64,000 nucleotides of DNA, from the NCBI RefSeq assembly GCF_009727055.1, contig NC_052350.1, positions 34,968,023 to 35,032,022 on the forward strand, written 5' to 3'. The position numbers were made by a program, and so were the translations under genes. Every line of letters begins with the position of its first letter. Positions within the stretch are counted from its first letter, which is position 1. Below the pieces are notes generated by a model. That model had not been told where the DNA came from, made no database searches, and worked only from the letters and a program-made list of their open reading frames with translations. Source of the stretch: Benincasa hispida. Taxonomy: Eukaryota; Streptophyta; Magnoliopsida; Cucurbitales; Cucurbitaceae. Positions 10,544 to 21,605 of the stretch are shown here, piece by piece.

Positions 10544-13301
10544 TATTACACCCCGCCACAGACCACCCTCCTTATAGCCTAGGACAGGGCGTGACTGCAG
10601 CAATATATCAACCTGCTGGCTGACACTTTACTACGGCCTAATAACTCTTGCCGGAATTAACTCTAATTACCAAAATATAAACTTAGCAGTACAGCGAAAT
10701 ACCTTTCAGGCCCTAATAACTTATTTAATATTAGAAAACATAACATATTTAGAGTCATTACAACATTAGATTCACAAGTCCCAAAACCCACAAACCCTAG
10801 TCCCTATATGAACAACAGTAACATGTGTACTATATTAACAGTAACCACTTAAAAAGACGGGTTACAAATCTTTTGATCCTTTAGTGGCAGAGCAGATGCA
10901 GAGCTATCTTCAGAGGATTTGACCGCTACCTTTGGGAGGGAAAAGAAAACATTTGAAAATGGAGTGAGCTTGCGCCCAATGAGTAACTTAATAATGGTAA
11001 TTGATTCTCATGCAAAATCTCAATAAAGAGTTTAACTGAAATATAAACTTCTACAGTACTTGTACTGCAGTATAAACATTTTCCAAGCATAAAACATATA
11101 AAGTTGTTTTAATCATAAAACAGTAAAACTATTTCTCAGTTGAGAATAACCCTTACTGTGGATAAAACAATCCCAACACCAACTACTAGTCAAAAGAGAA
11201 CCCTTTTGCTCAATATCTGACTCTACCTACGTGCACGTGGCCATACTAAGTACCGTCATACCTTAGGTACTTCTGCTCAGATACCTTCTCAAACGTCCTT
11301 CAGTATCTGGTTGGTTTGGTACCTTCTCAAACGTCCTTCAGTACCAATAGATACCTTCTCAAATTTCCTTCAGTATCTAGTTGGGCGGATACCTTCTCAA
11401 ATGTCCTTCGGTATCGCGTTTTAAGTAAAACTAGTCATAAATGACTTTCTCTCTTTAAAGCATGTAAAGTATAACACATATAAAACATGGCTTTAAAGGT
11501 ACTAACGCATGCTGCATATATAAATAGCTTTTTAACAAACTTCTCACTCATGCATGCGTTTAAAACATAATTCATAGCTTGCTTGGAAATCACTTTGTAA
11601 AACTAGTTGGCATGAGAATAATCTTCTTTAAAAAATGCTTTCTATAACACGTTGTAATCAAACATTTTAAGAAAATGTTTTAGTCAAAACGTTTTAGCCA
11701 CTCACCTTGATTGCTTAGGAGCTTTTCACTCTAGTAGCTCCCCTTTTCTATCTCGGGCTCCCTTTTCACCCCTAGAATCCAGATTCAAATTACAGCTTAT
11801 ATTACTCATAGTTCTAAACCTTATTTTGCGATACTTCCTTCTACAAACATGTTAGAAAATGTCTTAGGAAGCTTACCCTAATATTTGAGCTCAGAAATTT
11901 TCGTGGTTTGGTCGGAATCACAGAATCTTCAAGACTGGCTCAGACTGATTCGACAGCCTGACCCTTCGTCTTCTTTTCAATTTCCAGCCCAATCCCTTCG
12001 AGCTTTTCTTCCGACAGCCCTATCCTGAAAACTAGACTTTCATAGCTTTCAGGTGGCTTTGGAATCACTCCAAAACCACGAGTAAATTGGGAGAACGATT
12101 CATCCCAAGTTGATGTGTCCTCCTCAGACCTCACTGTCCAATGCGTCCACTATGTCTAACGCATGAATTTGGCTCCAACGCAAGGTTTGCTCAACTTTCC
12201 CACTCTTTTTACGGTATTTCTGAATTGTGAACTAAAAATGAAGTCTTTTGGCTCTATTTATAGCGTCCAAACCTTCTCCATAATTGACACCACCTACTTA
12301 GCTCCATGGCCAAGTGTCTCCTTCCCATCCCATCAACGCAATGTGGTCATTGCAAGCTAAGTGTCTTCTTCCCATGTTGCCAATGCATGGGCCTCCAATC
12401 TGATGCCACCACCTCAAATTCTTAAAGCTTAAGGTTTTCCTCCCAAGAAGACACATGGTTTTGATGATGTTATCCTGATGATTTCATCCTTGTATTCGTC
12501 CAACTCTTGGTTGCTCAATACCTAGTCTATAAGCAACGCATAGCCTCTTCTCAACGCATAGCAAGCCAATTCACTCTCATGAAAATTCAACTTAGCCATC
12601 ACAAGGAGCTAACCATCACCAACACATAGAGTGACCATCCATTCTTGACGCATGGCTCACTCGCACAGCTTGCTTGACATGGACGCATGGTGCTCGCCAC
12701 CAACGCATAGGCGTGCTGTATGGACTGGCTACTCAACGCATGGGCGTGCTTGGCCACATGGGCTGCGCACGGTGCCTTGACGCTTGGCAGGGTGCTTAGG
12801 CGCATGGGCGTGGTCGCTCGGTGCATGCGTTCGGTCAGGGCTGCTCGACGTATGGCCTGGGCGCTGGCCGAGGCTGCTCGACGCATGGCTTAGGCTCTGG
12901 CCGAGGCTGCTCGACGCATTGCATTGGCATTTGGCCGAGGTTGCTGGACGCATGCCACCCTCTAGCCCTCATGCCATCCCAATGCCTCATTTCCATTTTC
13001 CTTCCTTCACCAATGCATCTAACGCATCCAACGTATCCATCATCCAACGCATCCAATGCATCTAACGCCATCATCCAACACATCCAACGCATCCAATGCA
13101 TCCATCATCCTACACATCCAACACATCCACCCACCAATTTCTACACTTAGCCAAATTTTTTCCAAATTTTCCCCAAAAGTCAACCTTCCAAATTTCCTCT
13201 TTTCTCTAACATTCCACACTAGTTTCCACATCAACCTACTCATCACACTAATCTTAGTGGGGAACATACTCAAGTAGAGAAATTAGGATTCGGGGTTCAC
13301 A
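10544..13301 (-). repeat. 5' LTR of the gypsy element
   Basis: A 2758-bp partner of 2847-5635. It holds the same landmarks: subrepeat array (11270-11425), a TATA box on minus (12255-12262), a GC-richer segment with repeated 'ctgctcgacgcatgg' (12830-12950) and the ATCCAACGC tract (13010-13130). The many ORFs at 12599-13277 are translations of these repeats. Confidence 0.92.
12255..12262 (-). promoter_or_regulatory. 5' LTR TATA box (minus strand)
   Basis: TATAAATA on minus, in the 5' LTR at the same place as in the other copies. This is the position from which genomic RNA of the element would start. Confidence 0.6.
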
Positions 13302-13306
13302 TTAGC
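13302..13306. repeat. Target-site duplication TTAGC, right copy
   Basis: Matches 2841-2845. Beyond it the interrupted copia LTR continues with 'tcaggattaagatcgagtt', which is homologous to 35220-35250 and 18285-18300. Confidence 0.75.
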
Positions 13307-13773
13307 TCAGGATTAAGATCGAGTTACCTAAGTCATCTAGGTGAAATAGTCAGTCTTATACAGTAAACAACGTTATAAAATAAGATTGACTTATTTCTTG
13401 GTCCTGATCTTATGCAAACTCATTGCATAGGATGCCCTCACTCCTCATGTCATAACATGTACAAATTAGGATCACATTGTATGTAGCACTTTACAACTCT
13501 TTGTAACAACGACAGAGTAGGCCGCATCCAATGGTGCTACCAAAATAAGGTATCCAACCTTATTCATGTACCATAGATCATTTTGACTATTTGCTCGAAC
13601 CTGATCCACTCTTATGTCTCTACATAAAGTTCAAGTACTCATACAATAGTCATGGGTCTTAGTTTATTGGATTTAGACTTCCATACAACTTATGAAATCA
13701 ATAATAAGTTTATTGATTATTGAAAATGTTTATCATTTTACAAATTTCGAGTTTTAGGACATAAAACCCAATA
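13307..13773 (-). repeat. Ty1/copia 3' LTR, type A, outer part
   Basis: This is the start of the copia 3' LTR on minus: 'TATTGGGTTTTATGTCCTAA' beginning near 13773, and the 'taagtttattggat'-type block found in related LTRs (37240, 33090). Together with 1601-2846 it makes one LTR of about 1.7 kb, split by the 10.5-kb gypsy insertion. Confidence 0.75.
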
Positions 13774-13790
13774 ATACTCCCACTTGGACT
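13774..13790 (-). other. Polypurine tract of the minus copia element
   Basis: Minus strand reads 'CAAGTGGGAGTAT' right before the LTR start, the usual AAGTGGGAGAT-type PPT of plant copia elements. Confidence 0.7.
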
Positions 13791-13879
13791 AAAACTCTAG
13801 TGGATCAATATATACAAATATATACAATGTTGAGTTTACATGGAAAGAATATAAACTAGGGCATTACATTACCCATAAA

Positions 13880-14543
13880 TTCTTCCACTTGCCCTAGTGA
13901 TACAAAACTCATAGACCTATTCCTACTAGGTGACCCTCAAACATTTTAGCTAAAATGGCATTCGTAAATGGATCAACTAAGTTGTCTTTGGAAGCAATGT
14001 GAGTGATCGTTACGTCTTCTCTGTGTACAATCTCCCTTATGAGATGGTACTTCTGTTCAATATTCTTTCCCCTTTTATGGCTTCATGGTTCCTTTGAATT
14101 TGCAATTGCTCCACTGTTATCATAATAGAGGGTGACAGGCAGATGCATATTAGGAACTACTTCAAGATCTGTCAGGAACATTCTGAGCCATACTGCGTCT
14201 TTTGCTGCTTCACTTGTAGCTACATACTCAGCTTCCATTGTGGAGTCTGCAATACAACTCTACTTGATGCTTCTCCACACAACTGCTCCTCCATTAAGAG
14301 TGAATAATGACCCCGAAGTTGATTTCCTTTAATCAATATCGGTCTGAAAGTCAGAGCAGTGTATCCAGTAAGGATCCGATCCTTAGCACCATACACGAGC
14401 ATATAATCTCTCATTCTCCGAAGATACTCGAGAATTTTTTTAACAACAGTCCAATGGCCATGACCAAGATTGGATTGAAATCTGCTGACAATTTCTACGG
14501 CATAGCATATATCGGGACGAGTACACAGCATTACATACATCAA
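13880..14543 (-). pseudogene. Copia RNase H (broken)
   Basis: 14543-14220 encodes 'LCTRPDICYAVEIVSRFQSN' and 'HWTVVKKILEYLRR...DYMLVYG', the linker between RT and RNase H. The RNase H continues in another frame from about 14250 to 13890 with the 'ADSTMEAEYVA' and 'LYYDNSGA' type motifs. It is homologous to the plus-strand copy at 32131-32850. Confidence 0.87.
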
Positions 14544-14684
14544 ACTCCCAACTGCAGATGCATATGGAATTCAATTTATCTCCTCAACCTTTTGAGATGT
14601 CTTAGGACTTAGTTCCTTAGATAGGTGAATTCCATGCCTGAAAGGTAAAAATCCTTTCTTGGAATTTTGCATTTTATACCTAGA

Positions 14685-15780
14685 CTACACATTGTCTATA
14701 TAAGATGCTTGAGATAATGCCAATGTTCTGTTCTTGCGATTCCAAACTATTTGGATTCCAAGAACATATTGTGCTTCTCCCAAATCTTTCATTTGGAGTT
14801 GTGAAGCCAGCCATCTCTTAACGTCATCTCGATATTTTACCTCATTCCCAATGAGTAGAATATCATCAACATACAACATCAGAAAAGCGACAGTTTTGTT
14901 GACGATTTTCTTGTATACACAGGGTTCGCCAACCTTTTGTTCAAAGCCATAAGATTTGATCGCAACGTCAAATCTCATATTCTAGGATCTAGAAGCTTGT
15001 TTTAAACCATAAATGGATTGAATAAGCTTGCAAACCTTTTGCTCTTAACACGATTGTATGAACCATTCTGGTTGAGACATATAGATACTCTCTTCAAGAT
15101 AGCCATTCAGAAAAGCTGTCTTGACATCCATTTGCAATATTTCATAATCATAAAATGTGGCTATGGATAAGAGTATTCTAATAGTCTGTATCATGGCAAT
15201 TGGAGAGAAGGTTTCTTCAAAATTTACCCCCTCTCTTTGGGTAAACCCTTTTACCACAAGTCTAGCTTTGTAGGTTTGTACCTTACCAGCTTGGTCTCTT
15301 TTTCTCTTGTAGATCCACTTGCAACCAATGGGTTTTACCCCTTCGGTTAATCTACAAGATCCCAGACAGAATTGAAATACATAGATTGCATTTCAAGGTC
15401 CATGGCTTTAATCCATTAGTCTTTGTCCACATCGTTCATTGCTTGATTAAAAGACAATGGATCCTCTAAATCATAATCTAGTATGATGAGTTGAGTTTCA
15501 GTTAAACCCATGTACCAGTCAGGCTGTTGCACAACCCTCCCATTACGACGAGGCACTCTCAACTCTTGAGAATGATGTGGAGTATCAGTTTCATAAACAA
15601 CTCTTGTTGATGGACCTGCTCTATCAACAACTCTTGTTGAAGGACCTGCTCGATTAACAACACTTGTTGATGCATCTGTCGTTTCTCTGGACATTTCTTC
15701 TATTACTAGCTTACTGCGAGGTTGATGGTTCTTTATATAATCTTCCTCCAGGAAGGTTGCATTTTTCGATACAAACACTT
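14685..15780 (-). pseudogene. Copia reverse transcriptase (broken)
   Basis: Pieces in order on minus: 15778-15416 (post-integrase linker, 'RRNGRVVQQPDWYMG'); 15257-15045 ('VKGFTQREGVNFEETFSPIA', 'LQMDVKTAFLNGYLEESIYM'); 14978-14685 ('YGFEQKVGEPCVYKK', catalytic 'LMLYVDDILLIGN', 'DLGEAQYVLGIQI'). The YVDD box is intact, but the frames are separated by stops. The linker contains near-identical 30-bp repeats (15595-15665) encoding RAGPSTRVV-like units. Confidence 0.9.
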
Positions 15781-16427
15781 TATCTTCCTGAGGATGAATC
15801 TCCTCCTTATCCTACTGAGAGCTTCTCTTTCTCTCCTTCAAGCACTTTGAGTAGCCTACAAATAGGCACACTTTTGAACGGTGTTCCAACTTTCTAGGAT
15901 TTTGCACCAATACATGTGCTGGACAACCCCAAATCCTGAAATGACGTAAATTTCCAATACGTCCCATCCAGAGATCGTAAGGTGTTTCAGAAACACTTTT
16001 CGAGGGAGTTATGTTCAAAATATACACCGCAGTCCCAACTGCGTGTCCCCAAAAAGAATTTGGTAACTGAGCTTAACTCATCATGGAACGAACCATGTCC
16101 AACAAGGTTTTGTTTCTCCTTTCTGCCACACCGACCTGCTGAGGTGTGCCAGGGGCCGTGAGTTAAGACTGAATTCCATGTTCTATTAAATAGTTCTAGA
16201 ATTCTATGTCCACATACTCAACACCTCGATCCGATCGAAGTGTTTTATTCTTTTTACCTAATTGGTTTTGTACCTCAGCCTTGTACTCTTTGAACTTTTC
16301 AAAAGTTTCAGACTTTGGTGCATTAGATAAACGTGTCCATACCTTGAATAATCATCTATAAAACTGATAAAATATTCATACCCTGCTCTTGCTCTAACAT
16401 TTAGAGGACCACAAAGGTCTGAGTAAA
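15781..16427 (-). pseudogene. Copia integrase core (broken)
   Basis: 16027-15812 encodes the C-terminal part of integrase ('NITPSKSVSETPYDLWMGRIGNL', 'FRIWGCPAHV', 'LFVGYSK'). The core upstream to 16427 is spread over frames with stops. A local duplication of the 'gggttctttagctct' phrase (16439-16490) interrupts the transition from the zinc-finger part. Confidence 0.8.
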
Positions 16428-16772
16428 TTAGCTATATGGGTTCTTTAGCTCTGAGTGAATTAGCTCTAGGGGTTCTTTAGCTCTAAGACCATTTCTAGAA
16501 AAATATCTTTTTGTCATTTTACCCTCGAGATAGGACTCACGTGGTGGTAATGGATTGTCTTCCAACTTATTTAGATGACCGTTCTTAACCAATCTCTTAA
16601 TGTTGTTGAGTTTTATGTGACCCAGTCTCAAGTGCAAAAGATAGGCATTTGGAGAAATTTTCCTCTTCTTATGAATCCCAAGAGTTTTAAACATCTCTAT
16701 GTTCAAAACAGCGTTGACCTCAGTTGGTTTTAACATGTACAAGTTAAAGGATCTCTTACCGAAGAGTTCCAT
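16428..16772 (-). pseudogene. Copia GAG-pre-integrase domain
   Basis: The 114-codon frame contains the hallmark 'AYLLHLRLGHIKLNNIKRLVKNG' (HHCC zinc finger start; the canonical W is L here), then 'CE/YLEGKMTKR' with the first cysteine of the CxxC pair replaced (RESYLEGKM). 'AKEPLELIHSEL' follows. The frame then ends in a stop within the duplicated segment. Its upstream neighbour is LTR-like DNA instead of protease. Confidence 0.87.
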
Positions 16773-16785
16773 GAGAACGTTCAGA

Positions 16786-18310
16786 TCGCTCCGATCTCAC
16801 CGTGACCAAAATACATATTATACATTCAAACGCACAGTTATCCAAACAAATAGTAATTATCGACATGCTATGAACAAGAAATAAATGAGGGAGAGAGTTT
16901 CCATACCAGTTGAAGACAATCTTCAATCTTTGGAACTCAACGCAGCAGAAATCTTCACGCGATCTACCAACGCCCAGCAGTAGCATCCACTACAGCAGCA
17001 CGAACAACCGCACAAGCACGAACGCAGCGAGGACGACACCACCAGAAAAGAGTCCAAGGTATTCTCGGAGTGAGAACCCAAAGCGTGGTCTTTGGTGAAT
17101 TTAGTAGAGGAAGGAAGAAGCACAGATCGTGTAGACGATAAGCAAGTGGGAGGGTTAAATGCGGTATTGTATAGCACGATGCTTATCGTTTAGGAGAAAC
17201 TACACGATCGTGTAGGTTTTACTGAACGGTCGTTTAGGAAAAGGTATACGATCGTTTAGCAAACTCGGTACACACTACGATCGTTTAGTTAAGCTATTCG
17301 ATCGTGTAGGAACTAGTGTGCGATCGTTTAGACACGAGGTGGACGATCATTTAGACGAAGAGTGACTATCGTATAGGCTCTCGAAATGCTTAAGCGATCG
17401 ATTACTATTCTACCAACGCGCGCTCCTCGATTTCTTTTTGGATGAATACGACGAACGATTCAAAATGAAACAATTTCATTTTTATTTCATCGGTTACAAT
17501 AACCGACGCATTCCCACTAACCCACGTCCGAACGTCATTTTTGGCTTAATTATCATATAATTAACTAATTAAATAATAAATATAATCATATTATATTTTT
17601 ATCCTATAGTTTGATATCACATATCTACTATAGTATTTTCCTCTCTACTTGATATAAATCATATTTATATCTAATTTCCTCCAAAATAATGTATCTCATA
17701 CATTTAACCAATTATATCATATATAATTGAACTTCCTCTTGTCAATTTGAACATTTCAAATTAACCCAAATACTAGTTCTTGACTTTATCCAAGCTACCC
17801 AGGGGACCTAATGAACCTGTGGCTTGAAGCTCCAACGGTCTGTGAATAGTTGACTAAACTCGTTTAGCCACGAGATCCACCATCCGTTAACTGTCAGGCA
17901 TTCCACTAAAGACCAACAGCTGAACTCTTCTTACCACAGATATATTCTGTGTCCATTGAATATAACCAATCATGAGTACGATGACCCTTCACAGATGCTC
18001 GTAAGTATAGCTGGGCCAAAATACCATTTTGCCCCTGTAGTTACATCTCACTCCTTAAGTACCACTGATTCCTCTAATGAACAATACACATAGTCCAACT
18101 ATGTGTGAACACTTCAAGGACCAAGAGAAGGTCTGTGGCGCCACATCGTTTAAGCCCTGAATCAGCCCTTAAGGGAGCTATCATATAACTTACCCCTGAG
18201 GATAGGTTTGAATCAGTGACTTGGCCACTCGCACCCATACAAATCAAAAGACCGCCCTCAATGGCAGGAGTTCCTAACTCACTCAGGATTGAGGTCATGT
18301 TACCTATTGT
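16786..18310 (-). repeat. Ty1/copia LTR, type B, 5'-truncated
   Basis: On minus this parallels the plus type B LTR at 33455-34851: the 'gtaagtatagctgggccaa' block, 'tagttacatctcactcctt', the ACGATCGT array, and the 'gagaataccttgg' and 'ttcgtg' rich tail. About 440 bp of the LTR start are missing beyond 18310. The LTR type differs from the 3' LTR of the adjacent internal region. Confidence 0.75.
17160..17410. repeat. ACGATCGTTTAG-type array in copia LTR
   Basis: About ten units of 'acgatcgtttag' or 'cgatcgtgtag' occur with variable 10-20 bp spacers. The unit core CGATCG is palindromic. Comparable, more degenerate arrays lie at 34220-34390, 22970-23640 and 1-370. Confidence 0.88.
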
Positions 18311-19473
18311 CTGATGGAAAAATAGGCATGCGCAGCAGAAATGAGGAACAATTTTACTCTAATTAACATACAACCCTAAATCAATTAATTAGGGTTTTTT
18401 TGAAATCTTACTTTGAAGCTCCCGAAACTCTTCTATCCCCCACTCGAACACGAACCGGACAACCACTAGAGCTCACCTATTATCCTCTGGTATCAAACCA
18501 AGTTGTGGGACCCGATGGATGAAGAACCCAGAGAGAGAAAGAGATGGAAAATAGAAGATGGAATTTTGGATGGAGTTTGGGTTTTGAATTTTTCTCAAAA
18601 ATAGTGATTTTTCCAGCCCAAATTTAGAAAATAATTTTGGCAAAATGGCAAAAGTCTTTTATCCAAATTGAAAGCCCATATTTATTAGAAAAAAGCCATG
18701 CCAAAATTGCATGAAACAAATTCATAAAACCCAACACCTCAAAAATCCACTATCTAAGTGGGCTTGATGTCTCCACTATAATCCAACACCTAGCCCACTA
18801 TTTTGATAGTGGAATTATCCAACAAAAAGTTTGGATTTTCCCACTAACTTTAGTCAAAGGGCAAAATAGTCATTTTGTCAAAGTCGAACTTTGACCGAAA
18901 AGTCAACATTTTGGACTTTTTATGATTTTTCCCGTGTTGACTAATTTTGACCTCCCGAGCATGGAATCCACATTCATTTCTCGAAATTCAACCACAATTG
19001 AATATAAGGTTCGGTCAAAGTTTGACTTTTCAAAGTCAAAAGTCAACTCTTTGACTTTTTATATCTTTGACCATTTCCATTATTTCCGAGCTTCCGAATA
19101 TGAACGTATTCATATTCTTGATATTTAAATCACATTTAAATATTAAAGCTGTATCTCTAAACTGAAAAAACGACCACTATATCACATATACTTGTCGATT
19201 TCTCTCTCTTCACCTAATTCGAACAATTCGAATTATTCTATCATACTGTTCTAAGTTTATTCCATATGAGCTAGTAGGGGAACCTAATGGACCTATAGAT
19301 CATGGGCTTCAATGATCCGAGATTAGCTGGCTAAACTCTTTAGATGGAGCTAATCAACATTCGTTAATTCACGGGTCATTCCACTATAGTCCCTAGTTGC
19401 ACTCCCCTCACTATAAATATATTTGTGTCCATATGATATAACCATGATTAGTAAGCTAATCCTTCACAGGTTG
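18311..19473 (-). repeat. Ty1/copia type A LTR, first part (interrupted by solo LTR)
   Basis: 19080-19473 on minus shares 'gttaattcacgggtcattccactatagt' style blocks and 'atgatataaccatgattagtaag' with 36130-36260. It resumes at 22283 after the solo gypsy LTR. 18311-19080 is less clearly LTR: it holds a possible tRNA-like PBS word 'tggtatcaaaccaag' (18486) and a run of TTGAC motifs. No coding region is seen. Confidence 0.6.
18852..19072. promoter_or_regulatory. Cluster of W-box (TTGAC) motifs
   Basis: About a dozen TTGAC cores occur in both orientations in about 220 bp, most in the WRKY-type form TTGAC(C/T): for example TTGACC at 19067-19072, AGTCAA near 19035, 19041, 18852 and 18901, and 'gtgttgact' at 18934. 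WRKY factors bind this core (established knowledge). Function here is inference. Confidence 0.5.
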
Positions 19474-20564
19474 TGTGAACCCCGAATCCTAATTTCTCTA
19501 CTTGAGTATGTTCCCTACTAAGACTAGTGTGGTGAGTAGGTTGATGTGAAAACTAGTGTGTAATGGTAGAGAAAAGGGTGAAAATTAGAAGAAAAGAGGA
19601 AATTTGGAAGTTTGACTTTTTAGGAAAAACTTGGAAAATTTGGCTAAGTATAAAAATTTTGTGTTGGATGCGTTGGATGCGTTGGATGCGTTGGATGCGA
19701 TGGATGCATTAGAAGGATGGTATGCGTCCATGCGACTGAAGGAAGGAAAATTAAAATGATGCGTTGGAAGGTTGGATGGCACAAGGGTAGGCGAGGACGC
19801 GATCAAGGCATGCATTGGAAGAGTGGCATGTGTCGATGCACAGCGCCTAGCCAAGCGCCCATGCGCCGAGCGCCTTTGCCAAGCGCCCTACCCATGCGTC
19901 GAGCGGCCATGCCTATGCATCGAATGCCCTACCGAGCGGCCATGCATCAAGCACCCAGCCATGCGTCGAGTGCCCTGCCGAGCATTAATGCATCGAACAA
20001 CCTGCCTAGCGCCCATGCAGCCGAGCACGTCCATGCATCGAGCGGCCAGCCTATGCAGCATGCCCATGCATCGAGTGGCCAGCGCTAATGTAGCACGGCC
20101 ATGCGTCGATCGGCCAGCACCTATGCCAAACACCATGCGCCCTTGCCAAGCACGCCTACCTAGTGAGCCATGCGTCAAGGATGAGCGGCCACCCTATGTG
20201 TTGGTGATGGCTAGCTCTTGCGATGGCTAAGTTGGATTGTTATGGTAGTGAATTGGCTTGCTATGCGTGTATTATAGACTATGCATTTAGTATGGACTAT
20301 GCGTTGAACATCCAAGAGTTGGACGCATATAAAGGCTGAGATCACCTAGAAAACGTCATCAAACCATGTGTCTTCTTGGGAGGAATCCTTAAGCCTTAAG
20401 AATTTGAGGTGGTTGCATCAGATTGGAAGCTCATGCGTTGGCTACATAGGAGGAAGACACTTAGATTGCGCTGATCAAAAAGATGTGTTGGTAGTGTGAG
20501 GGAGAAACACTTGGACATGCAGCCAAGTAGGTGGTGTCGACTTTGGAGAAGGTTTGGACGCCTA

Positions 20565-20572
20565 TAAATAGG
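20565..20572 (+). promoter_or_regulatory. Solo LTR TATA box
   Basis: TATAAATA in 'cgcctataaatagggcc', the same context as in the other LTR copies. Confidence 0.6.
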
Positions 20573-21414
20573 GCCAAAAGACTTCATTTTCATATCACAA
20601 TTCAAAAATATAGTACAAAGAGTGGGGGAGTTGAGAAAACCTTGCGTTGAAGCCAAAATCCATGCGTTGGTCATAGAATTTCAAGAGGACGCATTGGACA
20701 GTGAAGTCTGGAAAGCAGCATCAACTTGGGAAGAAAAGTTCTCCCAATTTACTCGTGCGTTTGGAGTGATTTCAAAGCCACCTGAAAGCTCTGAAAGTCT
20801 ATTTTTCAAGATAGGGCTGCCAGAGGAAACAATCGAAGGGATCAGGCTGGAAACTGAGAATAAGACAAAAGGGTCAGGCTGTCGGATAAGCTTGGGCCAG
20901 TCTTGAAGATTTTGAGATTCCGGCCAAACCACGAGGAGTTCTGAGCTCATATTTTAGGGTAAGATTCCTGAGATATTTTATAATATGTTGTAGAAGAAAG
21001 TATCTCAAAATAAGGTTTAGAACTATGAGTAATCGGAGCTGAAAGTTGAATCTGGATTCTAGGGGTGAAAAAGGGAACCCGAGGTAGAAAAGGAACTACT
21101 AGAGTGAAAAGTTCCTAAGCGATCGAGGTGAGTGACTAAAAAATTTTGACTAAAATGTTTGAATTACAATGTTTTATAGAAAGCATGTTTTAAAGAAGAT
21201 TATTCTCATGCCAGCTAGTCTTACAAAGTGATTTCCAAGCAAACCATGAGTTATATTTTAAACGCATGCATGTGTGGGAAGTTTGTTGAAAAGTTATTTA
21301 TGTGTTAAATATACCCAGCATGCGTTACTATCTTTAAAGCTATGTTTTTTATATATGTTATACTTTACATGCTTTAAAGAAAGTCATTTATGACTAGTTT
21401 TACTTAAAACATGA

Positions 21415-21605
21415 TACCGAAGGACATTTGAGAAGGTATTCGCCAAACTAGATACTAAAGGACATTTGAGAAGGTATCTATTGGTACTGAAGGACGTTTG
21501 AGAAGGTACCAAACCAATCAGATACTGAAGGGCATTTAAGAAGGTATCCTAGTAGCTCGATATTGAAGGACATTTGACAAGGTATCTGAGCAGAAGTACC
21601 TAAGG
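21415..21605 (+). repeat. Five-unit GATAC...GTATC hairpin array
   Basis: Five tandem units of about 35-40 bp have the form GATACTGAAGGACATTTGAG, then AAGGTATC. Each begins with GATAC or GGTAC and ends with the reverse complement GTATC or GTACC, so each can fold into a short hairpin. Compensatory changes are visible: the third unit is GGTAC...GGTACC. Confidence 0.8.

Larger units (their letters stand above)
2847..13301 (-). mobile_element. Ty3/gypsy chromovirus-type LTR retrotransposon, complete in structure, coding-dead
   Basis: Order on the minus strand: 5' LTR (13301-10544), PBS (10540-10528), gag, protease, RT, RNase H, integrase, chromodomain-like tail, PPT (5649-5636), 3' LTR (5635-2847). 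LTRs start TGTGAACC and end with GGGGTGTxACA, giving TG...CA termini. Pol order PR-RT-RH-INT defines Ty3/gypsy. The C-terminal chromodomain-like segment points to a chromovirus, possibly Tekay-like (inference). Frameshifts and stops occur in all domains, and key residues are lost in protease and integrase, so it cannot be autonomous. It is flanked by a TTAGC duplication and inserted into a copia LTR. Confidence 0.93.
13774..16785 (-). mobile_element. Ty1/copia internal region, gag and protease deleted
   Basis: Order on minus: GAG-pre-integrase, integrase, RT, RNase H, PPT. This order (INT before RT) defines Ty1/copia. Upstream of 16772 the sequence passes within a few bases into LTR-type DNA, so PBS, gag and protease are missing. 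The remaining pol is split by frameshifts and stops. Confidence 0.9.

Noticed and set aside
14132..14332. Plus-strand ORFs over the copia RT/RNase H region
   Set aside because: Antisense shadows of the minus-strand pol remnants.
17160..17410. Possible telomere- or centromere-type satellite
   Set aside because: The array is short, irregular and confined to an LTR. No TTTAGGG units and no long monomer periodicity.
18480..18505. PBS-like word 'tggtatcaaaccaag' suggesting a plus-strand element start
   Set aside because: No LTR end in CA directly upstream and no gag downstream; left as a remark only.
19717..20230. Overlapping ORFs of 123 and 152 codons rich in Cys, Arg, Met, His
   Set aside because: They translate GC-rich LTR subrepeats ('catgcgtcgagcggcc'). 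The same segments in the other LTR copies are open in other frames, so there is no coding constraint.
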